From contig NC_063275.1 in NCBI RefSeq assembly GCF_910591885.1, forward strand, positions 16,666,501 through 16,730,500: 64,000 nt of DNA. Reading direction: 5' to 3'. The notes beneath the pieces were generated by a model. The model was not told the DNA's origin, ran no database searches, and saw nothing but the letters and a program-made list of their open reading frames with translations. Positions 37,701-48,875 of this stretch are shown here, one piece after another. The first letter of the stretch is position 1. Every line of letters begins with the position of its first letter. The translations under genes were made by a program, and so were the position numbers. The DNA is from Bombus terrestris. Its lineage: Eukaryota > Arthropoda > Insecta > Hymenoptera > Apidae.

Positions 37701-40700
37701 ACAATTATTCGCGCGCCGAGGGATCGATATATCGAGGCATTAGCCCGATAGGATGGCTCGTTTGTTCCACGACGATGCTAATTGCCAGTGCCACGATTTC
37801 TCTCCGGGGCGCACGCAGCTCTTGGCCAAAGGAAAACGGAAGCTGCGACCACTGTCACGTATGGCAAGGATGCATTACGATACGATTACCGCACGACTCC
37901 AGCTACAGGTTCTATCGTAGCTGAACGTGTTGAGAACATGTAGAAAAAGAATCGTAGTGTTCGGTAGCTTGATGGCGACTAACATTTCTAGGTGTCAGTG
38001 CTATAAATGTCTCGAACAAGGCAATTGGTAGCGTTAATAGTTTAGATAGAGGTGGAATGCCGTAGTCGAGTTAAATCGTACATAAGATTATCTACGAATT
38101 CCATAGAACGTCTTGTAGTAACGGAGCTTGTCCGGTACCGTATATTTTCAATACTGCGATAGTAGATGGTCGGATGGTTGTATTGGAGTAAAAAGAGACA
38201 TTTCTTCTAACGCGTCTTATGATATTCCAAAAGAATCGGTTTATTCTAACAAGTCCCCTGGTACCAAAACCACCAAGTATATATTTTCGGAAATTATCTG
38301 CATCGGCGTGAAATCACGCAAACGGAACGCAGAGGAACGGGAATGGTAAAAGAGGGGTTCACGGAAGGCCCGAGATATCGGATGACACCTTGTGCGCGGC
38401 TTTGCAGAAAATTCTTCGCGATTCTGCTCATGGACAATGCCATTCTAAGCTCGGCATACCTGTGTCGGCGGGCCGCACGAAAAAGCGATATATCGTGCAC
38501 GCGGGGCTGCGTAGACACTCGGATGGATGATCGATGGACGTCCGATCTTGGCTATGGAAAAAAACTGGAAGTCCTCGGGTGGAAACGGTCGTCGGGAGAA
38601 TGCTTGGCTACGCGATCGAGAGAAGGGCCTAGCAAACCAGTACATGCTTACACTCCGCTCGGCTCTCCTCTTTCCTCTTGCTCTCGTCCAGTTCGATCCG
38701 TGCACATGGCCACGAGAGATCAGCCCTCGGTATACACGCGTTTTATGACGCGATTTATATGCACAATGTAACAGTCGCGTCGACGTGGGAACACGTAACG
38801 TCGCGATCTCGTGTCGTTCCTTTCTTCTGCTCGTCCCGACAAGAACTGTCCCTTCTCTTGGTTCCGCGGCGAGGAAAGATCATCGGGGACCGGGTACGAA
38901 GGAAAGACACGCGATCGCGATGGTAGATTGACCAATGGCTTTTTTTGGCGGTGCTCGCGGCGTGCGGATCGTCTCGCATCGCGCCGCGGCGTGGAACAGC
39001 AGCGCGGACGTGGCGCGCTCCTTCGAATTTATTGCGTATCCATATTCAGCGGGCAGATGCTTCGCTTTAACGCGTTCATCGTCGCCATTCGTTGTTTCCG
39101 TGGAACGAGTACGGAGTGGGGCGGAAGCGTGGAAAAAGGGAAAAAGCAGAGGAAGGGAAGATGCTTCGACGAACGTGTCTCCCCGATATAAGCACGTTTT
39201 ATCGATCGTTCTTTGAAAAACGTAGCACGCGATACCGAGCCGCATATAACCGCCTCGGCGACTAATCGCGTAGCAGAAAAAATTCGAGACCGCTGCGTGT
39301 GCTTAGGAAATCGTGAGCACGCTGGCTGCGCAATCCTATTCGCGTGGAAAAAGAGCGAGAATACGAGTAGAAAGCGCGCTTTAGAACGAGGAATCGGATA
39401 GCGAGAATGAGCACGCGGTATATAGAAGAGCGATGCACAGGAGCTCGATTCAGCAACGAACTACGTCGTGTTTCAACGATTTATAGATCCGAAAAGAGAA
39501 TCGGTTATCCTGTGGACACAGATGCGCCGCTGTTTGCACACGAAGCATTTGTCACGCGTGTCCTGGCGAGAGAAAAGGGACCGGTCGAGAGATGATGCCC
39601 TCTTTGCAACGAGGCCCAACCGAGTCAATATTGACTCCAGGCCAGATTGATGGACCTTCTTCGCGTGTGTGTTTAGGCCTCGCAGCACTTACTTATGTTC
39701 CCACCCTGTTCTCGTTAGTCCCTGTTTAGTTCGTCCCTTGCTGTTTCGTTCGATCGTTCCGGGAAACCTACGTAAGATGCAGGATAGTAATGTATAGTAG
39801 GTTAACGTTGTCATAATTTTGATAGTTATTCACGATTGAATGAGAACATGTTTGATTAAGATTCGATTGAAATATTTGAAGTACATATGGAGAGAATCGT
39901 TTGAAACAGACAGAGACCATACTGATCAACTTCATAAAGACTAATTGTTTGATCAAATACGTATCCTGGTACTAAAATTGGTTGTGATCGCATGCCTAAT
40001 AAATGCACTTCCTGTAGATTGTTCGTGGAATTCTGAAATTTCGATTGTATCAAACCGAATGTAACTTTAGAGTTCATTAAGAAACGCTTCGTAGAAAGTG
40101 CGATTATTTTATCAATAATCCCGATCGCGTTTCGTTCCAACCGATTTCTGAGAACATCGATCCGCGAATTTTATTTATCGGCGTGCGTTTCGTATTATTA
40201 TCGAACAAAACTTCCGCTTTGCTCCCGCTTTGCAATGGGGGCAGAATGAAAACACTAACCATTCATAATCACACCCAATTCGTCGATCACACCTCATTGA
40301 CCAAAACGTTTGCGAAACCTTCAAACGGGTAAACACGTAACGAACAGTGCTCACGTACTTTCTTAGAATTCGATCTGCCAATTTCACTAATGAACGGTGA
40401 AAAAGCAATATTCGTAACAAAAATTATTTCAAAATATGGAAACTCGAAATGAAACAAATAGTCAATACAAAAACACGAGCAATAGTAAAATCAAGACATA
40501 AGCAGCACAAAAAGAAATCCAAAGTTCTTCTCTGAAAGCTTGCAAAGAAAGAACTTTTGAAATTCTCAAAATCGAACGATACGACACGAAAACTTCTGTA
40601 ACCGAAAAGATGTGCCGATCCGTAGTGAAAGACGAAATCCCTGGGGAATCCCAGGGAAATCGTGGCACACCGAAAAGGCAGGAAACCTGGTCGGTTTTGG

Positions 40701-43700
40701 TTCCTAGGGCCACGAATGTAAACGAAATCTGATAAACCGTGAAATCGTTCGTTCTCACGGGGTTTCACTGTGGCCGCATGTGCTGCACGGTATCCGGTTA
40801 AATTAATTCGCTGCTCGTTACTAATCGGTACGTTCCTTCACACTCGCGGCTCTTGTATATAAGACGGTTGACTGGAGTAACGTTATCAAAACGTAAGATC
40901 GAAGCAAGGGGTTGCGAACGAACGGAGAGACAATCATGGTTCCCGAGCACGGAAGAAGGTTAAAGGGCGGCGAAAAAGATTTGCACGCGTTTCGACAAAA
41001 GCGAGCAGACGAGGAACGAGCGGTCTTTGGTCTGGACTCTCCATAGGATCGCCATCTGACACCTAAGTTTCGCCGTAATGCGATTAACAGCGTGAGTGGC
41101 GTTATCAAAAGAGAACTCGCGACGATACAATAGCGCATCCGGCGTCATTTGCTAACACTGTCAGCCGAACGATACCGGTATACATCCGTCTCTACGCATT
41201 GTCGCACGATACTTTCGTCCTCGTTGGCATGATCGTATTCTCCGTGCCGGTATACCTAGACACCTCGATCTCTATTAAACATACACACACGTAGTCGAGC
41301 CAGGCTATTAAGCGATACCGAGGCTTATCGCTCGGAAAAAAGTTACTTTGTAATCTCAGAGCAACGTGTTAGATGTTGCGTTGCGAGAAACAAAACTCGA
41401 AACTCGAGCTCAAGACACTCTTCCTGCGACTAGTCTGTGATCTGTTTTTCACGCCTCGCTTTCGATCCTGTCTCCTTCTCTAGCGAAGACCGAATCGAGC
41501 CGTGTCTCTGTGCAGAGCAGAGTTATCTAAATGTATGCCTCGATAAGGAAATTTTCTTTTATTTACTTGTATAGTGTAGGTTTACCCTGCGAAAGGTGTT
41601 GATTTTTTATCTTCGAGATATAGTTATACGTTTATTAATAATACTAGTTACAATTTCTTAATACATTGTTAGATATTCTTTGTTTGTGTATAAGTTTCTT
41701 CAACGATGACGAAGAAGAAATGATATTAGGTAGACTACATATTATAACAATTTCTTTGTCTTCACTTTACTTCTGAAGACAATTCCGCGTTTTTTAAGAA
41801 AAATATGGAAACACTATTCCAAAAGAGATACACAGTCTGCACCTAAATGTCTCTAACAACATCAATTACCAGGAAATCTACTCTGCTCTCGAGAGTGAGT
41901 TTCGCGTACTTCGACTAACAACCACGTGGCCATTCCACCATACAAGTTGCTAGCTGGCAAGGGAAAAAATTCGTCCCAACACGAATTGGAACTGACTGCA
42001 ATGTTCGCGGACTGCTAAGGGTTAAACGATCTCGGAATACAGAGAGACAGACAGGGAAACCGCTGAAACAGGAAAGTCACGGGACACCGAATTCGTAATG
42101 GTTCGTTTACAAGCAGCCCCGCGGAATTTATTGCACTGCACGCGATACACACAAACACATACGCAGAGATCGGTGGTCGCGAACCAATGATTTATACCGT
42201 GAGAAAGATTAGGCATTCGCGACTGAACCCTTCTTTCGCGCGGGTACCACTACCGTTACACGCGCGTGGAAAACGTGTGCTCACGTCTCTGCTTGGATAA
42301 AATAGCAACGACTCCTGTAACGACAATTTCAATAAATTATCCAGCTGCCGCGCGCGCGAACGATCAGAGATCTCCGGCGCGTCTCGCCTTCCCTCGAACG
42401 CTTCGAACACCGATTACACACCGATCTTTCTACCTCAGAACTTAGCATTCTCTCTCTTTGGCTTCCGTAGAATCTGCATCGACGTCTCCCATCCCCGAGC
42501 AACGAGAAATCCATGGAACGACGTTTCTCTCAGTAAAAACTGATCGAACATTTGCGTCCTCACGGTAGGAGGATCCCATTGTTCGAGGGACGTTCTTAGA
42601 TCGGGAAGATTCTGCCGGTGGATTTTCAACGGTAACAGGGTTACTCTGGTAAGGATGTTTCATTATAGGTAGGTTTCTGCGGTTCATTCGACCGAATTAT
42701 TTTAGAGTAACGCCGATGCTGTGATAGGGTTTTTTGTTTTCGAGAGATAAAGTTAGAATGAAGAGAAGTACGAGAGGCTTCGATATTGATGGACTCACAC
42801 AAAGTTGGGGAAGGGATTGGTGTTTTCGTATCCGGGAATCATTAAGTTGTCAAGACTCTATCCTTCATGGGCGAAGTTTGTAAGTGGGGCTAGTCTTCAC
42901 GACGGGGAGAGAAGGTTTTTGAGATTAAATGCAGAGACACACAGTTAGAAATATATAATCTCTCTGTTTCGTTCGTAAGATTTCCACTGAACGCTTTCTT
43001 TGTACGACAAATGGTATGTTTAGTTTTCCTCGAATCTTTCAATCACTATGGAAAAAAGAAATATATACAAATATCGCTATATTTAATATATGCTTTTTTA
43101 TGCGATACAAGTTATTCCAGCTAAAACGAGATAAAGTGTATAAGTAACATTAACCTCGTACGTATTACTCGAATCATAACCGTGCGTGTTTGATCCGCGA
43201 AGGTTTGATTCTCGACTTCTTATCTGCCGATTCTACGTAGCAGTATCGACAGCAGCGGAATCGAAGCGGAAGAAAGAGGCTAGCAGATTTCATAAGACTA
43301 ATCGCGAACGATAAAGCCTGGCTGATTTATCGGCGACGACAATTGGACCGCTATGTCGAAATGTAACTGGAGCGCCGGAAGTCTCGGGCGCATGGTGACC
43401 GTCAACTAGCAACAATGTTCCTGTCACAACGCCGCGCGCACGGCTCCTTGCACGCGTTCAACACACGCAGCTCTATATATGCGATTGTATGCGTGTAACT
43501 GCAACGGACACCGTGCATTTATTCCAAAGGAGATCAGGGTAGGGGTGTGACAGGGGGCTGTTAGTTAGAAAGACGGTCGCGAAACTCGGGCTGAATGAAT
43601 TCGAAGAAAGAAAGAACGATTAAGAAAAAAGATAGAAGAGGAAGAAAAAAGAGAATTTAAAGGCGAAGAAAATAAAAGACGGTGGCTAAAAAGAGAACTA

Positions 43701-46700
43701 AATAAAAGAAAGGTGAAAAGAGGAAAGTTGGTGGCAAGAGAGTGGCAAGAGAGAAAAAAGAAAGGAAGAAAGCAAAAGAAAAACGGGTGCAAAACGCGTG
43801 AGAGCGTGTGCTCGAATGAATGAATAGAAGAATCCGTGGAAAGGAGAGAAAAAGGAGGGCAGAAGTGGGTGGGAGAGAGAAAGGGGTAACAACGATCGGA
43901 AGGAACAAGAGACAGGACTTGAAAGAAAGGAAAAGAGAGGAAAGAGAGAAGAACGACCATGCGAGAGTGAATGAATGCAATGAGGCAACAGCGAAGCACC
44001 AAGAGACGGAGAAAAGAAGCGAAAGAGCAAGGAAGAGAGGAGAAGGAGAGCGCGAACGTGCAAGAGAGTGAGGGCGGAGGATCTGAGTCAGCTCGATTGG
44101 ATCGAGTAGCGTCGAGTCAGCGAGCGAAACAGCGCTAACTGCCGGGCGCAAACTACTACCGGAGATCGTATCTATATAGCAACGTATCGTGCCGCGGCAC
44201 ATCGCGCTGCCAACTTGCAATAATATGGCCATTCATAATTTTTACGCGACCAGCGTCATTCAGGAATTCTAGTCGCGACCACTTCGTGATCGTCGTCCAT
44301 CGTCATACGCTCTGCCCCCGCGGAACCGCATTCCGGTAGAAGCTGGAAACGTGGCCGAATTTTCTTCCTTCGCCACTCGCCACCACCCCGCGCTTCGATA
44401 TCACGCGGATTACGCAGGCCTCGCAATTCCACGAATTCCACGGCAACTCGATTTATGATTCGAGTCGTGGAGAAGGGCGGTCACGAGGGGCGGCCACAAA
44501 GGTAATTTCGTGGCGAGCTTGCGCTATAATCGCGCTCAACGCTTTTTGTAGTTTCGTCTACAAACGTGGACTATTACTACTATCACGAATGTCGAAGACA
44601 TTGTATGTCTGCTACAAAGATACGGAAAGCATATGGAATTTTAGAAGGACGGATACTGATAAGAACAGATAGAGGCCTGCCAAAAAAGGAATGTACATGC
44701 CGCAAAGCTATATTTACGTAAATCCTGGACATATGTTCAGCTTGATATGTAAAAACCAAATGGAAAGTATGAAGGTAAACGTGTATAGAATGATTCATAC
44801 TTACATATGGAATGTTATGTGTTATATGATTAGTGTTAAGGTAATATTTACACCTTAATGTACATAGAAATGTTGCCTTCAGATTATCTTATTTAAGAAA
44901 GTCTATAGCACCTTTTCTGCTAATTTTAATTTTCAACGCCCATAAGCAAACAAGATAACCTTCGATCAAAAGCTGTTCACATTAAAAGTTATTTCAACTT
45001 TATATCATACTTGCAATCTTTGCTTATCTCAAAATCGAAATCGTTCGCGATATGAAGAAATACAAAAATACACTCGTTCGGTCTTGATCTTGTCTGGAGT
45101 TATTTCGCTTTTGATACGTCCAGAGACAAAAATACACGACGGATTTAAGAAAAAGTGATACGACTGACGGAAAGGATGGAAGTATCGTTACTTCAATTAG
45201 ATTTAGTGACACAGATTAGCGATATGAATTCATCACGTTCTAAATTTAATGCACGGTCGTCGTTGCCGCGAGACGCGATCTTCATTCTTCGAGGGTGAAC
45301 CGCTCAGTGTTTTTCAGGCCAAAATTAAAGCCCGTTGCCATACCGAGGACATTCCTTTTTCTCGCCGTAAACACTAAACACGTTGCACTCATACGAGAAC
45401 GAACGTGAAACATGTTCGTTGTCGTGAATGCTTCCTAACAAGTATTCCACCAGAGGTTTCAATAGGAGAAATCTAATCGAAATGATGGTGTAAGGATAAG
45501 TAAGAATACGGAGTGATTTCTATCGTGATGAAGAAATTAAAATTGAACAGTTCAGTATGATTTCGTCGAGACGAGTATCACCGGTTGAAAATTAAGAAAA
45601 TACTCAACGATAGCCGATGTTGAACACACCTGAATGTAGTTTGCAGTTATTAACGATCAGTTTACACGCTTCGCGTGTTGCACGTACTTACAGCTTGCAA
45701 TTTCTTCGACGGGCGCAACGACTCGTTACGTCATCGACGTAGCGCAAATGTCAACCGATACGAAGCTGATATATCCACAATAAGAGAGCTAACTACAATT
45801 AACATCTTATTGTTTATTAGACGAGCAGATCACGAAAAAAAAGAAGAATATAGGAGATAAAAGGACAAAACTTGGCTTCATGAACGACGGAATATAAATG
45901 CAGCTTATCGTTAATTTTTAGCTAGGCTGTGACATAATTATGATAAAATGTCGCACACGCTCTTCGAGAAAGTGGCGTTTGATGATTCAACGGCTTTCTC
46001 TTTCTCTCTAATTATTATGGTATAACAAATGATGTACGCTAAACGACGCTATGATTAACTTGTAAAGATGACGGGCAACAGGAATCGGAAAGAAAAGTAT
46101 GTCAACGATAAAACAACAACTGTGACTAAAGTGCTTGCTTGTTTATTTAACTGTGTTATAAGTGGAGTAATACTCATAGATAATAAACCATTAATTTTTA
46201 TCGGCACTTAAACAATGTGATACGCAAACGATTCCACTATATGCTTCGTGCCTTGTTTACAGAAGGCATATCGATTGCTATTTTGAATTGTTGGTCACGT
46301 GAAAAATTGCTACCTTTCAAACACGTTATTTTAGTCTACTAGACAAAGCGTGTCCGGTAGAAACACGGTTAACCACTTTCGTCTACAAAGTAGTAGTATA
46401 ATAATTTTGTACGAACCCGCGAAGAAGATGATTAAGCTTTTTAAATGTTATGTAATAAACTAATTTATTCAAAAAATACAAATGTACAGAAAAAGTATAT
46501 TTTAAGCATGCAGACAAAATTTCTAACTTCTAACAATTTCTAAAAATTCTCAAACTTAAACACGATTTCCAGTACACAATTGTAAGACTATAAGAACATT
46601 TCTTATATTCTATAAATTATGTAGAACTAATAACATATTTTAAGGAACGTTAATGATGAAAAAGGGAGCGTTCGAATCGTCATTTCAAAGATGCGTTGTA

Positions 46701-48836
46701 GCCATACCAACAGCGTAGATATCGTGGCAAAAAGGTCGTTCATGGTAAAAAGCTCGTTCATGGTAAGACGAGATAATTATTCTAGCCGGGCGCAAGCTCT
46801 TCGATCATTTCGGAACGTTGCTTTAGGCGTGGCAACACATGTTCTCAGCTCGGCGCTATGCACAGTGCATAGGTATGCAACGTACACCTATATGCAACAT
46901 GTCAGGACACGTGGTACCGAATCTCTCAGGCTTGCCAACGGCTATCCATTTTCGCAACGAACAAGATCCCACGCTACAAATTATCCGTTGCGGTCATGCA
47001 ACCGAAATGAATCGGTGCGGCGACTAATTGTTAGGCTTTCGACTTGAAATTTTTATGGATAACTCATTTACACTGATATAGTTGGACGACATAAACAAGT
47101 TGGAAAATTGTAAACGCGTGATATATCATACATGCCACGTATGAAGTTTGTATGTTTCGCAGGGTGTCATTTTATGACAGCGCCATCTCTAAATCTCATG
47201 TTTTATCCATAATACCTATATGTATATAGATTTTGTAATTTCGAAGTTAATAAGATATAACGATTAATCTAAATGGTAATTTTTAAAAGCTTATAACGTC
47301 TTTAATCTATGTAATCAATTCAGGTAGACGAGATTAAATTTAACTGAATATATTAAGAAATTGCTCTCGTGGCACACAAAATTCGAGCGCCATATTACAA
47401 TAAAATTTCAGCAGCGCCACCACTAAATTATGTTCTCTATGATATTCAATTCGCTTGTTAATTCCTCGTATTTTATATCTTCAAAACTCCTATAACGTAA
47501 CGTTATTATAATATTATTACTGTAATATTAGTTCTAAAAGTATTTCATACACTAATGGCTACAGAAATCATAACAAGCCATTTTTAGTATACGACAAACA
47601 CATTAAATACATCGGGGAAATCCCAAAGATTAAAGAAGTTGAAAATATATCACGTGCAATTTCGTTAATAGCCTCTTCCAACGAAATCAAGCAACAGTCG
47701 TAACTCGGGGGAATGAAGAAAGCAGCTTCCTCGACAGCTCGTAAAAGCGCATCCGCAACGGCAGGGACGATATCCGCTTTCGCGGTGAATAGTCAACAGC
47801 ATAAACGATTCATTCGCTGGTTAGCTTGGCATATGCGAAGTCACACACGAGAAGGAACAGATAGTCACAAATAGGTGAGGCTTTTGACCGTTGAATACAT
47901 TTGACTTTCAAACGGTTGAAATTATATCCGGATTCGTACATCTACCGACCGAACGACAACTACATATCATGGTAGTTCTAGAAATGTGTACATTGCGTTT
48001 CTTCCGATATCGAACGTTTAACGTTGAAATATGCACGCACTTGTCACGGATATTTCAATATCAAGTTTTGTTTCCCCAGTTATCGTAGTCACATGTGGAT
48101 ACAGCTAATGTTTTTTTTTTTTTATTTTGCTCTTGTATAAGACCATTTTTTCCAAGACCAAGGAAGTTGATTCTAAGTCCTTCATTGCTCAGAACTTTAT
48201 GAACAAAAAGGTACTTGAGGTAAATTATGCTGAATTTAAACATATACATAACATAATGACTGGATATAATGAGCTTCCTTTTTCTGTTGTAAGAGAACCT
48301 TCAAACATGATAGAAGCAAAAAGATTCTTTTAATAGTTTCATGATAAAACGATTAGATGTGAATGACGTCACAGATAACGAAAGAAATCTGTTGTTCCCT
48401 GTTTTTTAACATAATGCGCATGAATAAAGGGATAGATAAACATGTTTTGATCAGTTTGTCTAGCATCTATCTTTCCTATTATAATGCTATAACGTATAAA
48501 TATGCAAATTCCTGTGTGTACACTTTGTATTCCTAGTTTTATAAGACTCGTTTGCTCGATTAAATCAAAACTTGATACAGTTTCCTCGAACGATATCGAC
48601 AATGAGGCAACGAAGTTCACAAATCAGATGATTGAGTTCAGTTACAACGCGCTGATTGATGTCATCGAAAGACATCGATTCGAAAGTACATCCATCACTA
48701 TCGTAATCGTGTCACTCGACGCAATCGCAAAACTATCCTGGTAAACGATAGATTTCGAATCAAAAAAGCGAATAAGCACGTAAAGTGGAGGACTCACCTG
48801 TAGATTTGGTGATCCTCGAAAAGAGAACTGTGACAT
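18857..48836 (-). CDS. mirr: mirror-like Iroquois homeodomain transcription factor, five coding exons
   Basis: This is a nuclear TALE-class homeodomain transcription factor of the Iroquois family. In Drosophila mirror patterns the dorsal eye, the notum and wing hinge, and the follicular epithelium. The coding sequence is join(48798-48836, 33664-34155, 31085-31197, 19927-20231, 18857-19779) on the minus strand; all junctions are GT-AG and the frame closes exactly (1872 nt, 623 residues plus stop). In order the protein has a short start peptide (1-13), a Ser/Thr/Pro/Gly-rich N-terminus, a Cys motif with CC at 102-103 and CSC at 120-122, a poly-Ala run (148-155), a tract with WPYPSVYHPYDAAF (195-208), the homeodomain (about 223-283), an acidic tract (294-304), KPRIWSLADMA (427-437) and Gly runs (462-476). 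From memory, YGMDLNGARRK before the homeodomain and the CC...CSC motif point to mirror rather than araucan/caupolican. Iroquois family membership is near certain and the mirror assignment is likely. Confidence 0.9.
19780..19926 (-). other. mirr intron 4 (147 bp, frame-neutral, stop-free)
   Basis: This short intron separates the homeodomain exon from the C-terminal exon. The donor is GTAAGA and the acceptor CTGCCACAG. It is a multiple of three and has no in-frame stop, so retention would insert 49 residues between L316 and D317. The inserted peptide would be rich in Pro, Ile, Leu and Phe, unlike the acidic, Ser-rich flanks, which favours it being a true intron. Confidence 0.85.
19927..20231 (-). 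CDS. mirr: mirr coding exon 4 (TALE homeodomain)
   Basis: The acceptor CTGTTTCAG precedes 20231 and the donor GTAAGA follows 19927. The exon is 305 nt and holds the whole homeodomain (about residues 223-283). Visible hallmarks are the three-residue TALE loop extension (NPYPTKGEK) and the recognition-helix residues WFANARRRLKKEN, where alanine in WFANAR is typical of Iroquois proteins. It ends with KMTWEPRNR and the acidic run EDEDNNNEDDD. The homeodomain binds DNA directly and is the most conserved part of the family. No key residue is missing. Confidence 0.97.
20232..31084 (-). other. mirr intron 3 (10.9 kb, putative regulatory DNA)
   Basis: No exon was recognised between exons 3 and 4. ORFs here lack family motifs and overlap in several frames. 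Visible content includes GGA and GAA triplet runs (20601-20639), a TATA-like site flanked by short inverted repeats (20717), a CT-rich stretch (21580-22440), a GCGAC-rich tandem stretch (22441-22468), a 16-bp palindrome (22662-22677), a cluster of CATTAA sites (25198-25510), an AT-rich stretch (26380-26760) and a TEAD/Runx-like pair (30274-30290). This is typical of a developmental intron likely to hold enhancers. Confidence 0.8.
20601..20639. repeat. GGA and GAA triplet repeats
   Basis: About four GGA units, then six GAA units after a short spacer, in mirr intron 3 close to the homeodomain exon. Confidence 0.9.
31085..31197 (-). CDS. mirr: mirr coding exon 3 (pre-homeodomain segment)
   Basis: The acceptor TTGCAG precedes 31197 and the donor GTGAGT follows 31085. 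The exon is 113 nt and runs phase 0 to phase 2 (residues 178 to part of 215). It encodes DLKENL followed by an Ala/Gly stretch and WPYPSVYHPYDAAFATYPYN, which is the conserved block just before Iroquois homeodomains of the mirror type. The split glycine codon GG|T joins exactly to exon 4. Skipping this exon would shift the frame, so it should be constitutive. Confidence 0.92.
31198..33663 (-). other. mirr intron 2 (2.5 kb)
   Basis: The intron joins phase 0 exons 2 and 3. I see no coding exon or recognisable RNA gene in it. A CT microsatellite-like stretch lies at 32867-32884, and the part next to exon 2 is AT-rich. Confidence 0.85.
33664..34155 (-). CDS. mirr: mirr coding exon 2 (N-terminal region)
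   Basis: The acceptor is TTCCAG just before 34155 and the donor GTGAGT follows 33664. Both boundaries are phase 0, and the exon is 492 nt long (residues 14-177). It encodes a Ser/Thr/Pro-rich segment, then the motif RCCDTGR...FTDPLTGQTVCSCQYE (residues 101-125), which resembles the N-terminal Cys motif of mirror-type Iroquois proteins, then an 8-residue alanine run (148-155) and EGMAAYFPPL. The alanine run is encoded by mixed GCN codons, so it is not a pure microsatellite. Because the length is a multiple of three and the phases are equal, skipping this exon would keep the frame. Confidence 0.9.
36391..36425. repeat. ATCC microsatellite
   Basis: Nearly nine perfect ATCC units in mirr intron 1; it explains the Ser/Ile/His/Pro-repeat ORFs there. 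Confidence 0.97.
43590..44080. repeat. purine-rich low-complexity tract
   Basis: About 490 bp of plus-strand sequence dominated by A and G (GAAA, GAGA and AAGA words) in mirr intron 1. It yields several long Ser/Leu/Phe ORFs on the minus strand that are not genes. Confidence 0.85.
46729..46764. repeat. 18-bp tandem duplication
   Basis: Two adjacent 18-bp copies, each AAAAAG(G/C)TCGTTCATGGT, differing by one base. Confidence 0.9.
48142..48333 (+). pseudogene. coding-like fragment of an unrecognised gene inside mirr intron 1
   Basis: This 64-codon plus-strand segment ends in TAA TAG and looks like a terminal exon. A CTAAT branch-like site, a T13 tract (48111-48123) and AAG precede it. The predicted peptide is a plausible mix of charged and aromatic residues (for example KVLEVNYAEFKHIHN and a last motif EAKRFF). 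The surrounding 264 bp contains no CpG at all, in sharp contrast to the CpG-rich window. In bees, low CpG marks germline-methylated housekeeping genes, so this could be a duplicated fragment of such a gene or an exon of a nested plus-strand gene. I do not recognise the family and see no partner exon upstream. Confidence 0.35.
48798..48836 (-). CDS. mirr: mirr coding exon 1 (start codon, 13 codons)
   Basis: The exon opens with ATG at 48836-48834 and encodes MSQFSFRGSPNLQ. It ends at CAG followed by a consensus donor GTGAGT (48797-48792), phase 0. It was chosen because the next exon begins in phase 0 directly after an acceptor with no usable ATG of its own, and joining the two gives one continuous frame. 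The start context is ACATC before the ATG. The 5' boundary of the full exon, including leader, cannot be fixed. The exon is too short to prove by composition, so the call rests on the start codon, the donor and the phase match. Confidence 0.75.
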
Positions 48837-48875
48837 GATGTGTCGGCCACTCAGGGCCGTGATGGTCGGGCGCCG

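Larger units (their letters stand above)
34156..48797 (-). other. mirr intron 1 (14.6 kb, putative regulatory DNA)
   Basis: This is the largest intron, between the 13-codon first exon and exon 2. It contains an ATCC microsatellite (36391-36425), an EBF/Collier-like palindrome (40636-40657), a long purine-rich tract (43590-44080), a short tandem duplication (46729-46764), a trio of CTCF-like half motifs (47179-47422) and a CpG-free coding-like island (48086-48350). The ORFs at 43565-44232 on the minus strand are by-products of the purine tract. The intron identity depends on exon 1 being correct. Confidence 0.7.

Noticed and set aside
39856..40140. 94-codon minus-strand ORF with protein-like composition
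   Set aside because: No ATG-initiated gene structure, no splice or poly(A) context and no recognised motif; the AT-rich surroundings make it plausible as chance.
27898..42205. Su(H)-type sites: CGTGGGAA at 27898 and 38784, CGTGAGAA at 42198
   Set aside because: The number found is at or below chance expectation for this motif in 64 kb, so there is no enrichment.
43565..44232. Three long ORFs on the minus strand rich in Ser, Leu and Phe
   Set aside because: They are translations of the purine-rich tract in intron 1 in all three frames.
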